Shown here one piece after another: positions 36,426 through 45,097 of a stretch of DNA of 64,000 nucleotides. The DNA is from Phycisphaeraceae bacterium (GTDB lineage: Bacteria; Planctomycetota; Phycisphaerae; Phycisphaerales; UBA1924), in NCBI GenBank assembly GCA_015200025.1, contig CP054186.1, positions 2,902,643-2,966,642 on the forward strand, given 5' to 3'. The notes below the pieces were generated by a model. That model had not been told where the DNA came from. It saw only the letters and a program-made list of their open reading frames with translations, and did no database searches. The position numbers and the translations under genes were made by a program. The first letter of the stretch is position 1. Each line of letters opens with the position of its first letter.

Positions 36426-38926
36426 GAGGAGGCCCTCCGGGGTCGTCCGGGCGTGGGGAAGGTCCGGGCGCGGACGGCGATGGTCAGCACGGTGAGGGAA
36501 CTCAAAGGCATAAGGATCGCGGCGATCATGGGGGTGATGAGCCCGGCGACGGCGAGCCCCGCGGCGGTGAGGTTGTAGACCAGCGACCCCGCGAGCGTCC
36601 ACCGCACGGCCCGCATGGAGCGGCGCCCGGCGTCGAAGAGCTCGACCACCGGCGCGAGGCCCGGGCGCGAGATGTACGCGTCGGCGGCGGCGAGGCTCGC
36701 CTCCGCGCCGCCGTGGACCGCGATCCCCACTGTGGCCGACGCGAGCGCGGGCGCGTCGTTGACCCCGTCCCCGATCATGGCCACCGGCCCGAGCACGGCG
36801 GCGTCGCGGACCGCGCGGGCTTTGTCCTCGGGCGAGGCGCCCCCGATCAGGTCGAGCGGCTCGAAGCCCAGGGCCCGCCCGACCCGGCTCACCACGCCGG
36901 GGTGGTCGCCCGAGAGGATGCGGGGCCTCCAGCCCCACGCGCGGAGGCGGTCGATGGCGTCGCGGGCGTCGGGGCGGATCGGGTCGGCCAGGCCGATGAT
37001 CGCGCGGGCGACCCCGCCCACCGAGACGATCACGGGCGAGACGCCGCGGCGGGCCATGTCGCGTGCGGCGTCGGTGGTCCTGGGGTCGATCGTCACGCCG
37101 AGCGAGGCGAGGTAGGCCTCGGTCCCGACGGCGACGGGCCGGTCGCTCACCGCGCCTTGGATCCCCCCGCCGAGGGTCTGTGTGATGTCCGAGACCGGTG
37201 GATCGCCGTGCGGGAACGCGGCGGCGACGGCGCGAGCGGCGGGGTGGGTGGAGTGTGCTTCGAGCGCGGCGGCGAGGGCGAGGGCGTCGGGGTCTCCCAG
37301 GTGCTCGACGGCCTCGAGTCGGCCCTGCGTGATCGTGCCGGTCTTGTCGAGGAAGACTACGCCCGGCCGTGCGAGGCGTTCGAAGACGTCGGAGCCCTTG
37401 ACGAGGGTGCCCAGGGCGGCGCCGCGTCCGCCGGCGATGGCCATGACGAGCGGGACGGCGATGCCCAGGGCGCAGGGGCAGGTGACGATGAGGAGGCTCG
37501 ACGCGGCGTCGACGGCGGCGGCCGTGCCCGCGGGGAGCCACAGGGCGACGGTCAGGGCGGCCAGGGCGATGATCCCCAGGAGGAACGCGCGGGCGACGCG
37601 GTCGGTGAAATGGACGATGTCGGGCTTGCGAGCCGAGGCCTCTTCGACCAGCCTCATGAGCTGCCCCGCGCGGGTCAGCCGGCCCGCGCGGGAGACCTCG
37701 ACGATCAGCGGCGAGGCGAGGTTGACCGTGCCCGCGAGGACGGCGTCGCCCGGGCCAGACGAGAGCGGCGCGGACTCGCCCGTGAGCAGCGACTGGTCGA
37801 TGGACGAGCGGCCCGAGACGATCGTCCCGTCGGCGGGCAGCGAATCACCCGCGAGGACCTCGACCCGGTCCCCCGGCTCGAGCGAATCGGCCGGGACGGT
37901 GCGGGGCCCGTCGGGCGTGACGAGGACGGCGGTCGAGGGCGTGAGCGAGAAAAGGAGCTCGACGGCGTCGGCGGCGTGACGCTGGCGGCGGTGCTGGATG
38001 AACCGCCCGACGAGGAGCAGGAAGACGAGCGGCGCGAGGGAATCGAAGTAGGATTCGCCGCGGGCGAGCACGGTGTTGACGACGCCGGCGACGGCGCCCA
38101 CCGCGAGGGCGAGGGCGATGGGCACGTCGAGGTTGACCGAACGGGTCTTGAGGGCGGCGAGGGCGGAGCGGAAGAAGACACTCCCGGGCCAGGCCAGCGC
38201 GGTGACGCCCAGGATGGTGCTGAGCCAGCGGAAGAGGTGCTCGTGGGCGGGGTCGATGCCCCCGAACTCGCCCCCGTAGAGCGCGAAGGCGAAGATCATG
38301 ATGTTCCCGGCGAGCGCGCCCGCCACGCCGAGACGGACGAGCATCCGGCGGTCCTCGGCCTGACGGCGGCCGCGCGAGGCGCGGTCCTTGGCGGGCAGGG
38401 GCGTGTATCCCCACGAGGCGATCTCTCGGGCTATCGCCCCCGGCGAGGTCCGCGCGGGGTCGAACGTGACCTTGAGGACGGCGAGGCGGGCGTTGAGCCG
38501 GGCCTCGATCACGCCCGGGAGCGCGACGTGCAGGCGCTCGAGCTGCCAGACGCACGGGACGCAGGTGATCCCGTCGATGGCCAGCTCGAACTCGAGGAGC
38601 CCGTCCGGGCGCGTCATCACGCTGCGCTCGGCGAAGACGGGCTCGTCGAAGACGGCCAGCCCGCGTGCCAGCGAGGGGTCGAGGACGGGCCGGGGCACGG
38701 GCGGGGACGCCCGGCCTCCGTCGCGCAGACGCCGCGCGATGGTGGAGAGCGCCCGGCACCCGCCGCAGCAGAACTGCTCGTCCGCGCCGGGGGTGATGAG
38801 CCCGGGGGGGACGGGCAGCCCGCAGTGCGTGCACGCGGCGTCGGCCTCGCGCGCGGGCGCGACCGCCGCCGGACGCGGGGGCGGCGCGGGGGGGCGGGCC
38901 GAGGGCGGGGCGAAGCTCAGTTGCAC
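36416..38926 (-). CDS. ccoI: copper-translocating P-type ATPase CcoI (FixI)
   Basis: 836 residues. A Cys-rich N-terminal zinc-ribbon-like part (CTHCGLPVP; CCGGCRAL) is followed by a heavy-metal-associated domain with GITCVPCVWQLERL. Eight membrane helices, the CPC ion site at 483-485 (VTCPCALGIAVPLV), phosphorylated Asp527 in DKTGTITQG, HP motif (HSTHPAARAV) and MIGDGVNDAPAL are present. FixI-type ATPases supply copper for the CuB site of cbb3 oxidase. GTG 38926 was chosen for its GGAGGT site six bases upstream; it overlaps the TauE-like gene by ten bases. Confidence 0.93.
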   Translation of the reverse strand: MQLSFAPPSARPPAPPPRPAAVAPAREADAACTHCGLPVPPGLITPGADEQFCCGGCRALSTIARRLRDGGRASPPVPRPVLDPSLARGLAVFDEPVFAERSVMTRPDGLLEFELAIDGITCVPCVWQLERLHVALPGVIEARLNARLAVLKVTFDPARTSPGAIAREIASWGYTPLPAKDRASRGRRQAEDRRMLVRLGVAGALAGNIMIFAFALYGGEFGGIDPAHEHLFRWLSTILGVTALAWPGSVFFRSALAALKTRSVNLDVPIALALAVGAVAGVVNTVLARGESYFDSLAPLVFLLLVGRFIQHRRQRHAADAVELLFSLTPSTAVLVTPDGPRTVPADSLEPGDRVEVLAGDSLPADGTIVSGRSSIDQSLLTGESAPLSSGPGDAVLAGTVNLASPLIVEVSRAGRLTRAGQLMRLVEEASARKPDIVHFTDRVARAFLLGIIALAALTVALWLPAGTAAAVDAASSLLIVTCPCALGIAVPLVMAIAGGRGAALGTLVKGSDVFERLARPGVVFLDKTGTITQGRLEAVEHLGDPDALALAAALEAHSTHPAARAVAAAFPHGDPPVSDITQTLGGGIQGAVSDRPVAVGTEAYLASLGVTIDPRTTDAARDMARRGVSPVIVSVGGVARAIIGLADPIRPDARDAIDRLRAWGWRPRILSGDHPGVVSRVGRALGFEPLDLIGGASPEDKARAVRDAAVLGPVAMIGDGVNDAPALASATVGIAVHGGAEASLAAADAYISRPGLAPVVELFDAGRRSMRAVRWTLAGSLVYNLTAAGLAVAGLITPMIAAILMPLSSLTVLTIAVRARTFPTPGRPRRASSWK

Positions 38927-39699
38927 CGCGGCACCTCCGAGTCGGCGTAGGGGCTGGGCCCCGGGAGTGACGCGGGCACGAGCGGGTCGTGGGTGTGGCA
39001 CGCGTCGGGGCTCACGCGGAGCATCACGGTCGCCGCGGCCGCGAGGATCAGGGCCAGCCCGGTGAGCGTGGGGAGTCGGCGGGTCAGCGGCCCCAGGCCC
39101 GCGGTCAGGCCGATGCCGACCGAGACCATGACCGGGAGCGTCCCGAGCCAGAAGACGCCCATGAGCATGGCGGCGTGGAGCGGGTCGCCCGTGCCCGCGG
39201 CGGTGAGGACGAACGCCCAGAGCCACCCGCAGGGGATGAACGCGGTGGCGAGCCCGATGACCAGGGCCCGTGGCCGGACCGGGAGCCGCATCGCCCGTCC
39301 CATGACGAGGTCGGCGGCGCGGGTGAGTGCGGCGGGGACGGGGAGCCTGGGCATCCCGCGCGTGGCGCCTCGTGCGAGGATCGCCGCGCCGATCAGGCCC
39401 AGCCCCACGGCGGCGACGATCGCCGCGGCGCGTTGGACGCCCGCGAGCGAGCCCGCCGAATCGAGGCCCAGGCCGAGCCCGCCGGCGAGGGCGCCCAGCG
39501 CGGCGTAGGTCGCGAGCCGCCCGGCGTGGTACATCGCGTGCGCGCCGCTCACCGGGCGCGGGGGGAGGGTGCGGTCGTCGGGCGTGCCGGGTGTCGCCGG
39601 CTCGGCGAGCGCCATCGCCAGGAACGCGCCGCACATCCCCGCGCAGTGGAGGCTGCCCAGGAGGCTGGCGACGAGCACGCTGACGACGAGCGGGGTCAT
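38917..39699 (-). CDS. sulfite exporter TauE/SafE-like (CcoH2/UreH-type) membrane protein
   Basis: 260 residues, about six transmembrane helices. The first helix carries a Cys/His metal-site motif (ASLLGSLHCAGMCGAFLAMA); a later helix has LATAFIPCGWLWAFVLTAA. This subgroup is regularly encoded inside cco operons and is thought to handle copper for oxidase assembly, although the domain name refers to sulfite export. The C-terminal His/Cys-containing tail (RVSPDACHTHDPLV) may also bind metal. It overlaps ccoI and the FixH-like gene, so translation is coupled. Confidence 0.82.
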   Translation of the reverse strand: MTPLVVSVLVASLLGSLHCAGMCGAFLAMALAEPATPGTPDDRTLPPRPVSGAHAMYHAGRLATYAALGALAGGLGLGLDSAGSLAGVQRAAAIVAAVGLGLIGAAILARGATRGMPRLPVPAALTRAADLVMGRAMRLPVRPRALVIGLATAFIPCGWLWAFVLTAAGTGDPLHAAMLMGVFWLGTLPVMVSVGIGLTAGLGPLTRRLPTLTGLALILAAAATVMLRVSPDACHTHDPLVPASLPGPSPYADSEVPRCN

Positions 39700-40232
39700 C
39701 CCGCGTTCCCCCGGCGTTGGCCGACGATGAAGGGGTTGAACTGGGCCGTGAACCGTTGCCCGCGGGCGGTGACGGTGACGCGGAACTCCCAGAACCCCTC
39801 GCGGTCGGTGGGCATGAGGCCGGCGTACACCCCGTCGCCGCGGGGCTCGAGCGTCACCCCGAATCGCCGGCGTGAGGCGGCTTGGTGGAAGAGCTCAACC
39901 GCGACGACGGCGTCGGTGATCGGGCTGCCGCCTTGGTCCTGAACACGCACGGCGAACCCGCCGGGACCATGGCCCGCCGGGTCCAGCGAGACGGCCCATC
40001 CCAGGCGGGCGTTGGCCTCGCGCTGACGCACGGTGTCGTCCCAGCGGACGGCCTTGCCGTAGTAATCGGGCTCGACCGCGACCGACCCGTCGGCGAGCGC
40101 GAGGTAGAGGGTGCTGAGCGTGATCATGACGTTGATCCCGATCAGCACGAAGATCATCCCGGGCCAGATGCCGCCCGAGCGGGGTCGATCGGCCTCGCAC
40201 GAAACACTCGCGGCCGCGGGGTTAGTCTCCAT
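39696..40232 (-). CDS. ccoH: FixH-family cbb3 assembly protein CcoH
   Basis: 178 residues. One membrane helix (IWPGMIFVLIGINVMITLST), then the FixH signature EPDYYGKAVRWDDTVRQREA and a periplasmic Ig-like domain with GDGVYAGLMPTDREGFWEFR. FixH acts with CcoG and CcoI in cbb3 maturation. ATG 40232 was chosen (METNPAAAS), overlapping the ccoG end by 11 bases. Confidence 0.88.
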   Translation of the reverse strand: METNPAAASVSCEADRPRSGGIWPGMIFVLIGINVMITLSTLYLALADGSVAVEPDYYGKAVRWDDTVRQREANARLGWAVSLDPAGHGPGGFAVRVQDQGGSPITDAVVAVELFHQAASRRRFGVTLEPRGDGVYAGLMPTDREGFWEFRVTVTARGQRFTAQFNPFIVGQRRGNAG

Positions 40233-41679
40233 CGTGATCCTCCGTGGGCTCGGTCGGCGTGGGGCCGTGCGGCCCGAGCAGGCCGTAGGTGGACTCGATC
40301 GCGAAGCCCGTGCCGTCGGCGACACGGATCGAGGCCCTGGCGTGCCCGGCGACGAACGCCGAGCGGGGGGTGTAGACCGCGAGCGAGAAGGTGCGCGTCT
40401 CGTGGGGGCGGACGGCGCGGTCGTCCTCGGCGACGACGGCCCTGGCCCCCGCGGGCTCGAGGACCTCGATGGCGTACGCCTTCTCCGCCTCGGTGCGGTT
40501 GGCGACGCGGACTTTGAGGTTGTTGACGACCTCGCCCGAGTCGAGGAGCGTGAAGGGCATCCCGCGGTTTCGGAGGATCGTCACGTCGGCGTCGGGGGCG
40601 TTCGCGAGCGTGTAGCCGAAGACCGTGAGCAGCACGGCGAGCACCGCCGGGTAGGCGATCACGCGCGGGCGGACGAGGTGGCGGGCCTTGTGCTCGACGG
40701 CGTTCTGCGAGCTGTAGCGGATCAGCCCTCGCGGGCGTTTGAGTTTGGTCATGACCGCGTCGCAGGCGTCGATGCACTGGGCGCACCCGATGCACTCGAG
40801 CTGCAGCCCGTTGCGGATGTCGATGCCCGTGGGGCAGGTCGCCACGCACAGCCCGCAGTCGACGCAATCGCCGGGGGACTTCGGCGTGGCGCCGGCCCCG
40901 CCGTCCACGACCGGGAGGGCGAGGGCGACGCCCTTGCCGAGGCGTCCGCGGGGCTCGCCGCGGAGGCGGTCGTAGGTGATGATCAACGAGTCGCGGTCGA
41001 GCATGACGGACTGGAATCGTCCGTAGGGGCAGGCGATGATGCAGGTGTACTCGCGGAAGTACCCGAAGTTGAAGAGGATCAGGCCCGTGGTGACCGCCAT
41101 GACCACGAACGAGGTCGGGTGCTCGGCCGGGGACCGGCGGACCCACTGGGCCAGCGCCTCGACGCCCACGAAATACGCCAAGAACGTGTGGGCGAGGAAG
41201 AGCGCGAGGAGCAGGAAGGCGGCGAACTTGAGGGCCCGGCGGAGCGGCGTGCGGGCCGGCTTCCTCGCGCCGCCCGGGCGGCCCTCGAAGAGCCTCTCGA
41301 TCGGGCGGAAGAGGAACTCCATGTAGACCGTCTGGGGGCAAGCCCACCCGCACCAGACCCGCCCGAACAGGGCCGTCACGAGGAGGACGGTCAGGAACAC
41401 GCTCACGACCAGGAGGGCCAGGAGCAGCGTGTCGGTCGGGAGGAACGTTTTGCCCAGGATCGTGAACTCTCGGGCGGCGATGTCGAGCAGGATCGCCGGC
41501 TTGTCGTTGATCTTCAGGTACGGGATCAGGAAGAAGACCGCCATGAGGAGGTACGCGACCCCCCGGCGGGCGTGCCAGAAGCGGCCGGGGGAGACCCTCG
41601 GCTCGATCCACCGCCGCGAACCGTCCCTGTTGAGCGTCGAGAGGACGTGCTCCGGGGGTTCGAGCAGGGATCCTGGCAT
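40222..41679 (-). CDS. ccoG: cytochrome c oxidase accessory protein CcoG (FixG/RdxA)
   Basis: 485 residues. Membrane helices with GRVWCGWACPQTVYMEFLF and CIIACPYGRFQSVM, two ferredoxin-type 4Fe-4S clusters (CVDCGLCVATCPTGIDIR; CIGCAQCIDACD) and a C-terminal Ig-like periplasmic domain. CcoG is reported to reduce Cu(II) for cbb3 assembly. It sits between ccoP (51 bases upstream) and ccoH. Confidence 0.95.
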   Translation of the reverse strand: MPGSLLEPPEHVLSTLNRDGSRRWIEPRVSPGRFWHARRGVAYLLMAVFFLIPYLKINDKPAILLDIAAREFTILGKTFLPTDTLLLALLVVSVFLTVLLVTALFGRVWCGWACPQTVYMEFLFRPIERLFEGRPGGARKPARTPLRRALKFAAFLLLALFLAHTFLAYFVGVEALAQWVRRSPAEHPTSFVVMAVTTGLILFNFGYFREYTCIIACPYGRFQSVMLDRDSLIITYDRLRGEPRGRLGKGVALALPVVDGGAGATPKSPGDCVDCGLCVATCPTGIDIRNGLQLECIGCAQCIDACDAVMTKLKRPRGLIRYSSQNAVEHKARHLVRPRVIAYPAVLAVLLTVFGYTLANAPDADVTILRNRGMPFTLLDSGEVVNNLKVRVANRTEAEKAYAIEVLEPAGARAVVAEDDRAVRPHETRTFSLAVYTPRSAFVAGHARASIRVADGTGFAIESTYGLLGPHGPTPTEPTEDHDGD

Positions 41680-41730
41680 GCGTCCTTTCCGGCCGCCGGA
41701 CGCGTCGATGGTCGGCGGCCACTCACTCGG

Positions 41731-42309
41731 CTACTTCGCGGGCCCGAATGGCGGGATGACCTCGCCCTCAGCGGGCCTGGGCCCGGGCAGGTTCTTCCCG
41801 CGCTGGGCGACCAGGAACGAGGAGAGCATCACGACCTCGTTGGTCGAGAGCTGGTGGCCCCAGGCCGGCATCGCCCCGCCCGCTGCCCCGTTCTGGATGA
41901 CCTTCGCCAGGTCCATCGCGACCTTGACGTTCTTGTAGTGATGGTCGGTCATGTTGGGGCCGACCGAGCCCCCCTCGCCCTGCTGCCCGTGGCAGCTGGC
42001 GCACCGGCTGCGGAACATCGAGGCGCCCACCGCGAGCCACTTGGGGTCGTCGGCGAACCGCAGGATCGTCGCCTCGTCGAGCGTCAGCTCGCCGATCTCG
42101 GCGAACTGCTTGCGGAGCTCCGCGGTGCGCGTCGCTTCGAGGGTGTCCTGGATCGTCGGGACCTCCGGGTTCATCTCGTAGATCACGAAGTACGGGATCG
42201 AGAAGAGGATCGTGGCCCAGAAGATCGCGTGCCACCACCCCGGCGTCGGGTTGTCGTACTCCTGGATCCCGTCGTACTCGTGGTCCAGCACCTTGGGTTC
42301 GTGGCTCAT
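41731..42309 (-). CDS. ccoP: cbb3 oxidase subunit CcoP-like, single-haem
   Basis: 192 residues. The CcoP N-terminus (HEYDGIQEYDNPTPGWW) and one membrane helix (IFWATILFSIPYFVIYEM) are followed by one cytochrome c domain with CASCH at residues 103-107 and Met ligand region GGAMPAWGHQLST. Canonical CcoP/FixP is about 290-310 residues with two haems; here only one CXXCH is present, so the second domain is absent. The ATG overlaps the end of the CcoQ-like gene. Confidence 0.85.
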   Translation of the reverse strand: MSHEPKVLDHEYDGIQEYDNPTPGWWHAIFWATILFSIPYFVIYEMNPEVPTIQDTLEATRTAELRKQFAEIGELTLDEATILRFADDPKWLAVGASMFRSRCASCHGQQGEGGSVGPNMTDHHYKNVKVAMDLAKVIQNGAAGGAMPAWGHQLSTNEVVMLSSFLVAQRGKNLPGPRPAEGEVIPPFGPAK

Positions 42310-42557
42310 GGGCGGCGCTCCGTCTGGGCGGCGTCTCGGGCGATGCGGACGCGGGCGTACGTGCGGTCGTGGGTCAATATCGGAGAGGCGGTGGCGGGGG
42401 AATCGTCGAGCGGGAGGCCGGCCTGGCGGTCCCGCTCGACCTTGGGCTCGAGCCAGACCCGGCGGGCCACGAGGGCGTAGACGCCGATGAACAGCACCAT
42501 CGCCACCAGCGGGTAGATCGTCAGGTCCATCCCGCTCATCAGGTCGGTCAGGCTCAC
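42306..42557 (-). CDS. ccoQ: CcoQ-like small membrane subunit
   Basis: 83 residues, GTG start with GGAGG six bases upstream. One membrane helix (DLTIYPLVAMVLFIGVYALV) followed by ARRVWLEPKVERDRQAGLPL, the arrangement of CcoQ. The polar tail is longer than in proteobacterial CcoQ (about 50-75 residues in total). It lies between ccoNO and ccoP with four-base overlaps at both ends, the usual place for ccoQ. Confidence 0.75.
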   Translation of the reverse strand: MSLTDLMSGMDLTIYPLVAMVLFIGVYALVARRVWLEPKVERDRQAGLPLDDSPATASPILTHDRTYARVRIARDAAQTERRP

Positions 42558-44830
42558 GGGGCGCCTCCTTCCGCCGGCGCCGGGTTCGTCGCGTCGCGGC
42601 CCAGCCGCTGCATGTACGCGATCAGCGCGGTGACTTTCTTGCCCTCGAGCCCGGGCTTCCCGCCCTGGGCGGCGATGGAGGCGGCGATCTCGGCGGCCTG
42701 GGCGCGGGCCATCCGCTCGGCGACGCCGTCCTTGACCGCCTCGCCGTAGGGCACCCCGAGCATCGCCATCGCGCGGACGCGGGATTGGATCGAGGCGAAG
42801 TCCAGGTCCTGCCCGAGCAGCCAGGGGTACGCCGGCATCGTCGAGTTCTCGGTGACCTGCCTGGGGTCCTCGAAGTGCAGCGCGTGCCACGCGTTCGATT
42901 GGCGGCCGCCCTCGCGGGCCAGGTCCGGCCCGATGCGCCGGCTGCCCCACTGGAACGGATGGTCGTAGACGAACTCGCCCGGCTTGCTGTACTCCCCGTA
43001 CCGCTTCACCTCGGCGTAGATCGGTCGGATCATCTGCGAGTGGCAGTTGTAGCACCCCTCGGCGACGTAGATATCACGCCCGGCCAGCTCGAGCGGGGTG
43101 TAGGGCCTGACGCTCTCGATCGTCGGGACGTTCGACCGGATCAGGAACATCGGGATGATCTCGAAGAGCGAGGCGACGGCGACCGCGATCACCACGAAGA
43201 CCGTGAACTTGATCGGGCGACGCTCCCAGACCCGGTGCCACCACATCGTGATCCAGACCTCGAGCCGCTTCCCGAACTCGACGTTCCCGGTGAGGCGGGT
43301 GGGCGGGGGCGTGGCCTCGGGGTACGAGCGCGACAGGCGCGGGGCCTCGTGGACGACCTCCTCGTAGACCGCGGGCCTGGAGCGCCAGGTCATGAAAAAG
43401 TTGACCGCGCCCAGGAGCGCCCCGAGGATGAAGATCGATCCCCCGACGACGCGGATCCAGTAGTAGGGCATGAGCCGCATCACGGTCTCGACGAAGTCGG
43501 GGTACTTGAGCTGCCCGACCTCGTCGAAGGCCCGCCACATGAGGCCCTGCGTGATCCCGCCGAAGTAGATGGGGATGATGTAGAGCAGGATGCCCAGGGT
43601 GGCGGCCCAGAAGTGGTACTCGGCGAGCTTGGTGCTCCACAGGCGCGTCTGGAAGAGGCGTGGGAGGAGCCAGTACATCATCCCGAAGGTCATCAGCCCG
43701 TTCCAGCCCAGGGCGCCCGAGTGGACGTGGGCGATGGTCCAGTCGGTGTAGTGGGAGAGGGCGTTGACGCTCTTGACGCTGAGCATCGGGCCCTCGAAGG
43801 TGGACATCATGTAGAAGGTGACGCCCGCGACGAAGAACTTGAGGACCGGGTCGTCGCGGAGCTTGTGCCACGCCCCGCGGAGGGTCAGGAGCCCGTTGAT
43901 CCCACCGCCCCAGGAGGGCATCCAGAGCATGACGCTAAAGAGCATGCCCAGCGTGCTCGCCCACGAGGGCAACGCCGTGTAGTGCAGGTGGTGGGGGCCC
44001 GCCCAGATGTAGATGAAGACCAGGCTCCAGAAGTGGAGGATCGAGAGGCGGTAGCTGAAGACCGGGCGCCCGGCCGCCTTGGGCATGAAGTAGTACATCA
44101 GCCCCAGGAAGGGCGTGGTCAGGAAGAACGCCACGGCGTTGTGCCCGTACCACCACTGCATGAAAGCGTCCTGCACACCCGCGTAGACCGAGTAGCTCTT
44201 GAAGAGCCCCGCCGGGACCACCAGGCTGTTGAAGACGTGCAACACCGTGACCGTCACGATCGTCGCGATGTAGAACCACAGCGCCACGTACATGTGCCGC
44301 TCGCGCCGGTGCACCAGCGTCATGAAGAAGTTGGTCCCGAAGAACCCCAGCCACACCACCGCGATCGCCAGGTCGATGGGCCACTCGAGCTCGGCGTACT
44401 CCTTGCCCTGCGTGATCCCCAGGGGCAGGGTCAGGGCGGCCGACACGATGATCGCCTGCCACCCCCAGAAGTGCAGGGCGCTGAGCCGGTCCGACCACAT
44501 CCGGGCCTTGCACAGCCGCTGCGTGGAGTAGTAGACCGCCGCGAAGATCGCGTTCCCCGCAAAGGCGAAGATCGCCGCGTTGGTGTGCAGCGGGCGGAGC
44601 CGCCCGAACGACGTGTACTCGAACCCCAGGTTCGCCGCGGGCCACGCCAACTGCACCGCGATCAGCAGCCCCACCAGGAACGCCACCAGACCCCACACCA
44701 TCGTCGCCGTCAGGAACTTCCGCACGATCGCGTCGTCGTAGACGAACCGCTCCATCACCGCCCCCGTCACCCCGCCCCCTTCCCCAGCGGACACGGTGGA
44801 TAAGGCGCGGCTCACGTGGGCTTCCGACAT
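42554..44830 (-). CDS. ccoNO: cbb3 oxidase fused subunits CcoN-CcoO
   Basis: 758 residues in one uninterrupted frame. Residues about 30-500 are CcoN: 12 membrane helices, haem/CuB histidines in FGRLRPLHTNAAIFAFAG, QWWYGHNAVAFFLTTPFLGL, GPHHLHYTALPSWAS and TIAHVHSGALGWNG. A linker leads to CcoO: one membrane anchor (FTVFVVIAVAVASLFEIIPM), then CYNCH at 593-597 (MIRPIYAEVKRYGEYSKPG) and Met ligand region STMPAYPWLL. It is the catalytic core of a high-affinity terminal oxidase. ATG 44830 has GGGAG seven bases upstream. Confidence 0.93.
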   Translation of the reverse strand: MSEAHVSRALSTVSAGEGGGVTGAVMERFVYDDAIVRKFLTATMVWGLVAFLVGLLIAVQLAWPAANLGFEYTSFGRLRPLHTNAAIFAFAGNAIFAAVYYSTQRLCKARMWSDRLSALHFWGWQAIIVSAALTLPLGITQGKEYAELEWPIDLAIAVVWLGFFGTNFFMTLVHRRERHMYVALWFYIATIVTVTVLHVFNSLVVPAGLFKSYSVYAGVQDAFMQWWYGHNAVAFFLTTPFLGLMYYFMPKAAGRPVFSYRLSILHFWSLVFIYIWAGPHHLHYTALPSWASTLGMLFSVMLWMPSWGGGINGLLTLRGAWHKLRDDPVLKFFVAGVTFYMMSTFEGPMLSVKSVNALSHYTDWTIAHVHSGALGWNGLMTFGMMYWLLPRLFQTRLWSTKLAEYHFWAATLGILLYIIPIYFGGITQGLMWRAFDEVGQLKYPDFVETVMRLMPYYWIRVVGGSIFILGALLGAVNFFMTWRSRPAVYEEVVHEAPRLSRSYPEATPPPTRLTGNVEFGKRLEVWITMWWHRVWERRPIKFTVFVVIAVAVASLFEIIPMFLIRSNVPTIESVRPYTPLELAGRDIYVAEGCYNCHSQMIRPIYAEVKRYGEYSKPGEFVYDHPFQWGSRRIGPDLAREGGRQSNAWHALHFEDPRQVTENSTMPAYPWLLGQDLDFASIQSRVRAMAMLGVPYGEAVKDGVAERMARAQAAEIAASIAAQGGKPGLEGKKVTALIAYMQRLGRDATNPAPAEGGAP

Positions 44831-44910
44831 CGGTGACTCCCTTTGGCGATTGACCGGCCGTTCGATCGATTCAAACAAAAACCATACAACGGCGCATAGA
44901 AAGCGACTTG

Positions 44911-44921
44911 TTGATCCTCAA
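44911..44921. promoter_or_regulatory. short dyad in the ccoNO-rrf2 divergent gap
   Basis: TTGATCCTCAA is an interrupted palindrome (TTGA/TCAA) lying just downstream of the predicted ccoNO -10 element. It resembles FNR half-sites but the spacing is too short for a normal FNR box. It could be an operator for the divergently encoded Rrf2 protein; this is inference only. Confidence 0.25.
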
Positions 44922-44923
44922 AT

Positions 44924-44952
44924 ATTCTCGACCGGGAAGCCTTATCAGTCAA
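44924..44952 (-). promoter_or_regulatory. candidate sigma-70 promoter for ccoNO operon
   Basis: Read on the minus strand: -35 TTGACT (44947-44952), 17-base spacer, -10 GAGAAT (44924-44929), about 95 bases before the ccoNO ATG. The surrounding 180 bases are visibly more A/T-rich than anything nearby, as expected for a promoter region in this GC-rich genome. Confidence 0.4.
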
Positions 44953-45045
44953 GCCTCGCGATAAAAAACCATTGTGCCGTGAAATGCACCGCCATCGACG
45001 CCGATCCTGTGAGGGTTGTATTGGAGACTACTGGCGTGCTTTGTC

Positions 45046-45073
45046 TTGATGTTTATGCTGCCGCGGGTACACT
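45046..45073 (+). promoter_or_regulatory. candidate sigma-70 promoter for rrf2 gene
   Basis: TTGATG (45046-45051), 16-base spacer and TACACT (45068-45073), 25 bases before the ATG of the Rrf2 regulator. It is divergent from the ccoNO promoter in the same 267-base gap. Confidence 0.35.
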
Positions 45074-45097
45074 TCCCGTGATGCTGGGGATGTCGCC

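Noticed and set aside
44911..44921. FNR box at the ccoNO promoter
   Set aside because: Half-sites TTGA/TCAA are separated by three bases instead of the spacing of a real FNR site; reported only as a dyad.
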